26,865 bases of DNA from JAJDIA01 sp031555735 (GTDB lineage: Bacteria; Bacteroidota; Bacteroidia; Bacteroidales; Tannerellaceae), in NCBI GenBank assembly GCA_031555735.1, contig JAVBUE010000093.1:1-26865 (forward strand). The letters are read 5' to 3'. The translations under genes were made by a program, and so were the position numbers. Below are positions 25,706 through 26,865 of this stretch, one piece after another. Numbering within the stretch: the stretch's first letter is position 1; each line of letters opens with the position of its first letter. The notes under the pieces were generated by a model. It searched no databases and was not told the DNA's origin. It saw nothing but the letters and a program-made list of their open reading frames with translations.

Positions 25706-26593
25706 ATGAAACAAGAGGCGTTTATCAAATTACACCTCTCGATCCTGCTGGCCGGTTTCACGGGATTGTTCGGTAAACTGGTCTCTTTGAATGAGGGGTT
25801 GCTGGTATGCTACCGGATGTTGTTCGCCAGCCTGTTGCTGTTTCCCATCCTCTGGTTCAGTCGCCGTCTGGCGCCTGTCCCCTGGCGTGAAATCCGGAAG
25901 ATCGGCGCCACCGGTATCGTGCTCGGGCTGCACTGGGTGTTGTTCTACGGCAGCATCAAGGCGGCGAATGTGTCGATAGGCGTCGTGTGTTTCTCCCTCG
26001 TGGGATTCTTTACGGCAATCCTCGAACCGCTTATTTTCCGGCGGAAGCTGTCCGTACGTGAACTGCTGTACAGCTGTATCACGGTATGCGGTATCCTACT
26101 CATCTTCCAGTTTGATACGCGTTACCGGTTGGGGATTACCCTGGGGATCCTCTCTACGGCGTTGGCCGCGCTCTTCACGATCATTAATAAGCAGGTGGGC
26201 GCCCGTTATCCGTCGGGCACTATCCTGTGGTATGAGATGACCGGCGGCTGCCTCGGGCTGCTCTGCCTTCTGCCGTTGTACCTGCATTTTTTTCCGGTGG
26301 AATCGGTGTTTCCCGGTATCAGCGACCTGGGGTGGCTGTTGTCGTTGGCCTTTTTCTGTACCATTGGCTTGTACCTGTTGCAGATCGATGCGCTGAAAAG
26401 CATTTCCGCCTTTACGTTGAATCTCAGCTATAACCTTGAACCTGTTTATAGCATTATCCTTGCCATGCTTTTCTTTGGTGAAGCCCGTGAGCTGAGTTGG
26501 GCGTTTTACGTCGGCCTTGCCCTGATCATCCTCTCCGTCTGCCTGCAAACCCGGCAGGTTATGCGGGAACAGCCGACGCCTTCGGAGGGATGA
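25706..26593 (+). CDS. EamA/DMT-superfamily transporter
   Basis: This inner-membrane drug/metabolite transporter has ten predicted hydrophobic helices in two EamA repeats (about 5-140 and 150-285). The first begins LHLSILLAGFTGLFGKL and the second GITLGILSTALAALFTI, and the last helices contain NLSYNLEPVYSIILAMLFF, a typical EamA C-terminal pattern. The substrate is unknown; relatives export amino acids or other metabolites. I chose ATG at 25706 (MKQEAFIKLH), giving 295 residues, 1 base after the kinase stop. An upstream in-frame ATG at 25670 would overlap the kinase gene and add 12 non-hydrophobic residues. The stop is followed almost at once by a run of nine Gs (26599-26607). Confidence 0.93.
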   Translation: MKQEAFIKLHLSILLAGFTGLFGKLVSLNEGLLVCYRMLFASLLLFPILWFSRRLAPVPWREIRKIGATGIVLGLHWVLFYGSIKAANVSIGVVCFSLVGFFTAILEPLIFRRKLSVRELLYSCITVCGILLIFQFDTRYRLGITLGILSTALAALFTIINKQVGARYPSGTILWYEMTGGCLGLLCLLPLYLHFFPVESVFPGISDLGWLLSLAFFCTIGLYLLQIDALKSISAFTLNLSYNLEPVYSIILAMLFFGEARELSWAFYVGLALIILSVCLQTRQVMREQPTPSEG

Positions 26594-26705
26594 CGAACGG
26601 GGGGGGGATAATGATTAATGATTAAGAAGCTGTTTTGAAGTTCGATAAACAGTCTGATTCCATGAGCCGTCCGTATCCCCTACACGAAGTTTGTTTTTGC
26701 AAAAC

Positions 26706-26823
26706 ATCTGCCACGGTTCCACGCAACAGGCGTTATCTTATTGTTCATGAATAGGTTAGGTGCGTGGCAGATACCTGTGGCAGATCCGTTTTCCCGCCTT
26801 TTTGCTGCCACATCTGCCACGCG
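26706..26823. repeat. Five CTGCCAC/GTGGCAG boxes
   Basis: CTGCCAC occurs on the plus strand at 26708-26714, 26805-26811 and 26814-26820, and on the minus strand (GTGGCAG) at 26764-26770 and 26777-26783. The longest arms, GCGTGGCAGAT (26762-26772) and ATCTGCCACGC (26812-26822), are perfectly inverted. The boxes can form alternative hairpins. Either an intergenic repeat or a multi-site operator would fit. Confidence 0.65.
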
Positions 26824-26865
26824 ATGACTAAAAAGTTTCATCCTGATGGCACAAAAAGTTCCATT
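26823..26865 (+). repeat. Direct repeats GATGrC-AAAAAGTTyCAT, cut by window end
   Basis: AAAAAGTTTCAT (26830-26841) and AAAAAGTTCCAT (26853-26864) lie 23 bases apart, each preceded by GATGAC or GATGGC. Each unit is an imperfect palindrome (GATG with CATC, or TTCCAT). The array may continue to the right of the window. Confidence 0.5.

Larger units (their letters stand above)
26594..26865. other. Gene-free right edge
   Basis: No convincing reading frame is present in either strand. After a G9 run (26599-26607) come two tandem ATGATTAATGATTAA-like copies, then unstructured sequence, then the repeat boxes annotated separately. It is probably the upstream region of a gene beyond the window. Confidence 0.6.

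Overview
The window reads as a chromosomal segment of a Bacteroidales bacterium (phylum Bacteroidota). The clues are the core genes on the right: a TGS/ThrRS-like nucleoside kinase, a Na/Pi-cotransporter with a PhoU-like tail, an S41 lipoprotein protease, and nagA. Bacteroidota-style promoter boxes (TTG(G)-N19-TAnnTTTR, TAnnTTTG) also fit. The genus cannot be fixed from the sequence. Coding DNA is visibly more GC-rich than the intergenic stretches.

Bases 1-346 hold no gene. They contain a cluster of GGTGGGAA/TTCCCACC palindromes, three TTGACAAT-type direct repeats and an intrinsic terminator closing an unseen upstream unit. Bases 347-16740 are one tightly packed, co-directional cassette of four very large genes (1729, 1011, 2041 and 665 codons; gaps of 5, 34 and 5 bp). 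I recognise them as conserved uncharacterised families. The first carries the DUF6603 type of beta-rich domain; the other three have motif sets I recall from hypothetical proteins in other phyla. None has a signal peptide, a clear transmembrane helix or a recognisable catalytic motif. This looks like a multi-protein assembly of unknown function and is the main candidate for an undescribed system.

Bases 16741-17241 are a non-coding interval holding a promoter, a near-perfect Shine-Dalgarno with an ATGA start, and a compact multi-hairpin RNA ending in a perfect 9-bp GCAA-loop hairpin. I interpret the RNA as a HEARO/IscB omega-RNA-type element inserted directly 3' of ATGA, with no iscB or tnpA nearby. 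It appears to have separated the promoter, SD and start codon of the next gene from its body. That gene (17242-18285) encodes an endonuclease/exonuclease/phosphatase-family enzyme and closes the rightward block.

The rest is housekeeping. On the minus strand, the S41 protease, nagA and an AI-2E-family membrane protein form a probable operon, with the Na/Pi-cotransporter gene just upstream. On the plus strand, divergent from it, are the nucleoside kinase and a DMT/EamA transporter, 1 bp apart. The last ~270 bp are gene-free and carry five CTGCCAC/GTGGCAG boxes and a further pair of AAAAAGTTYCAT repeats cut by the window edge.
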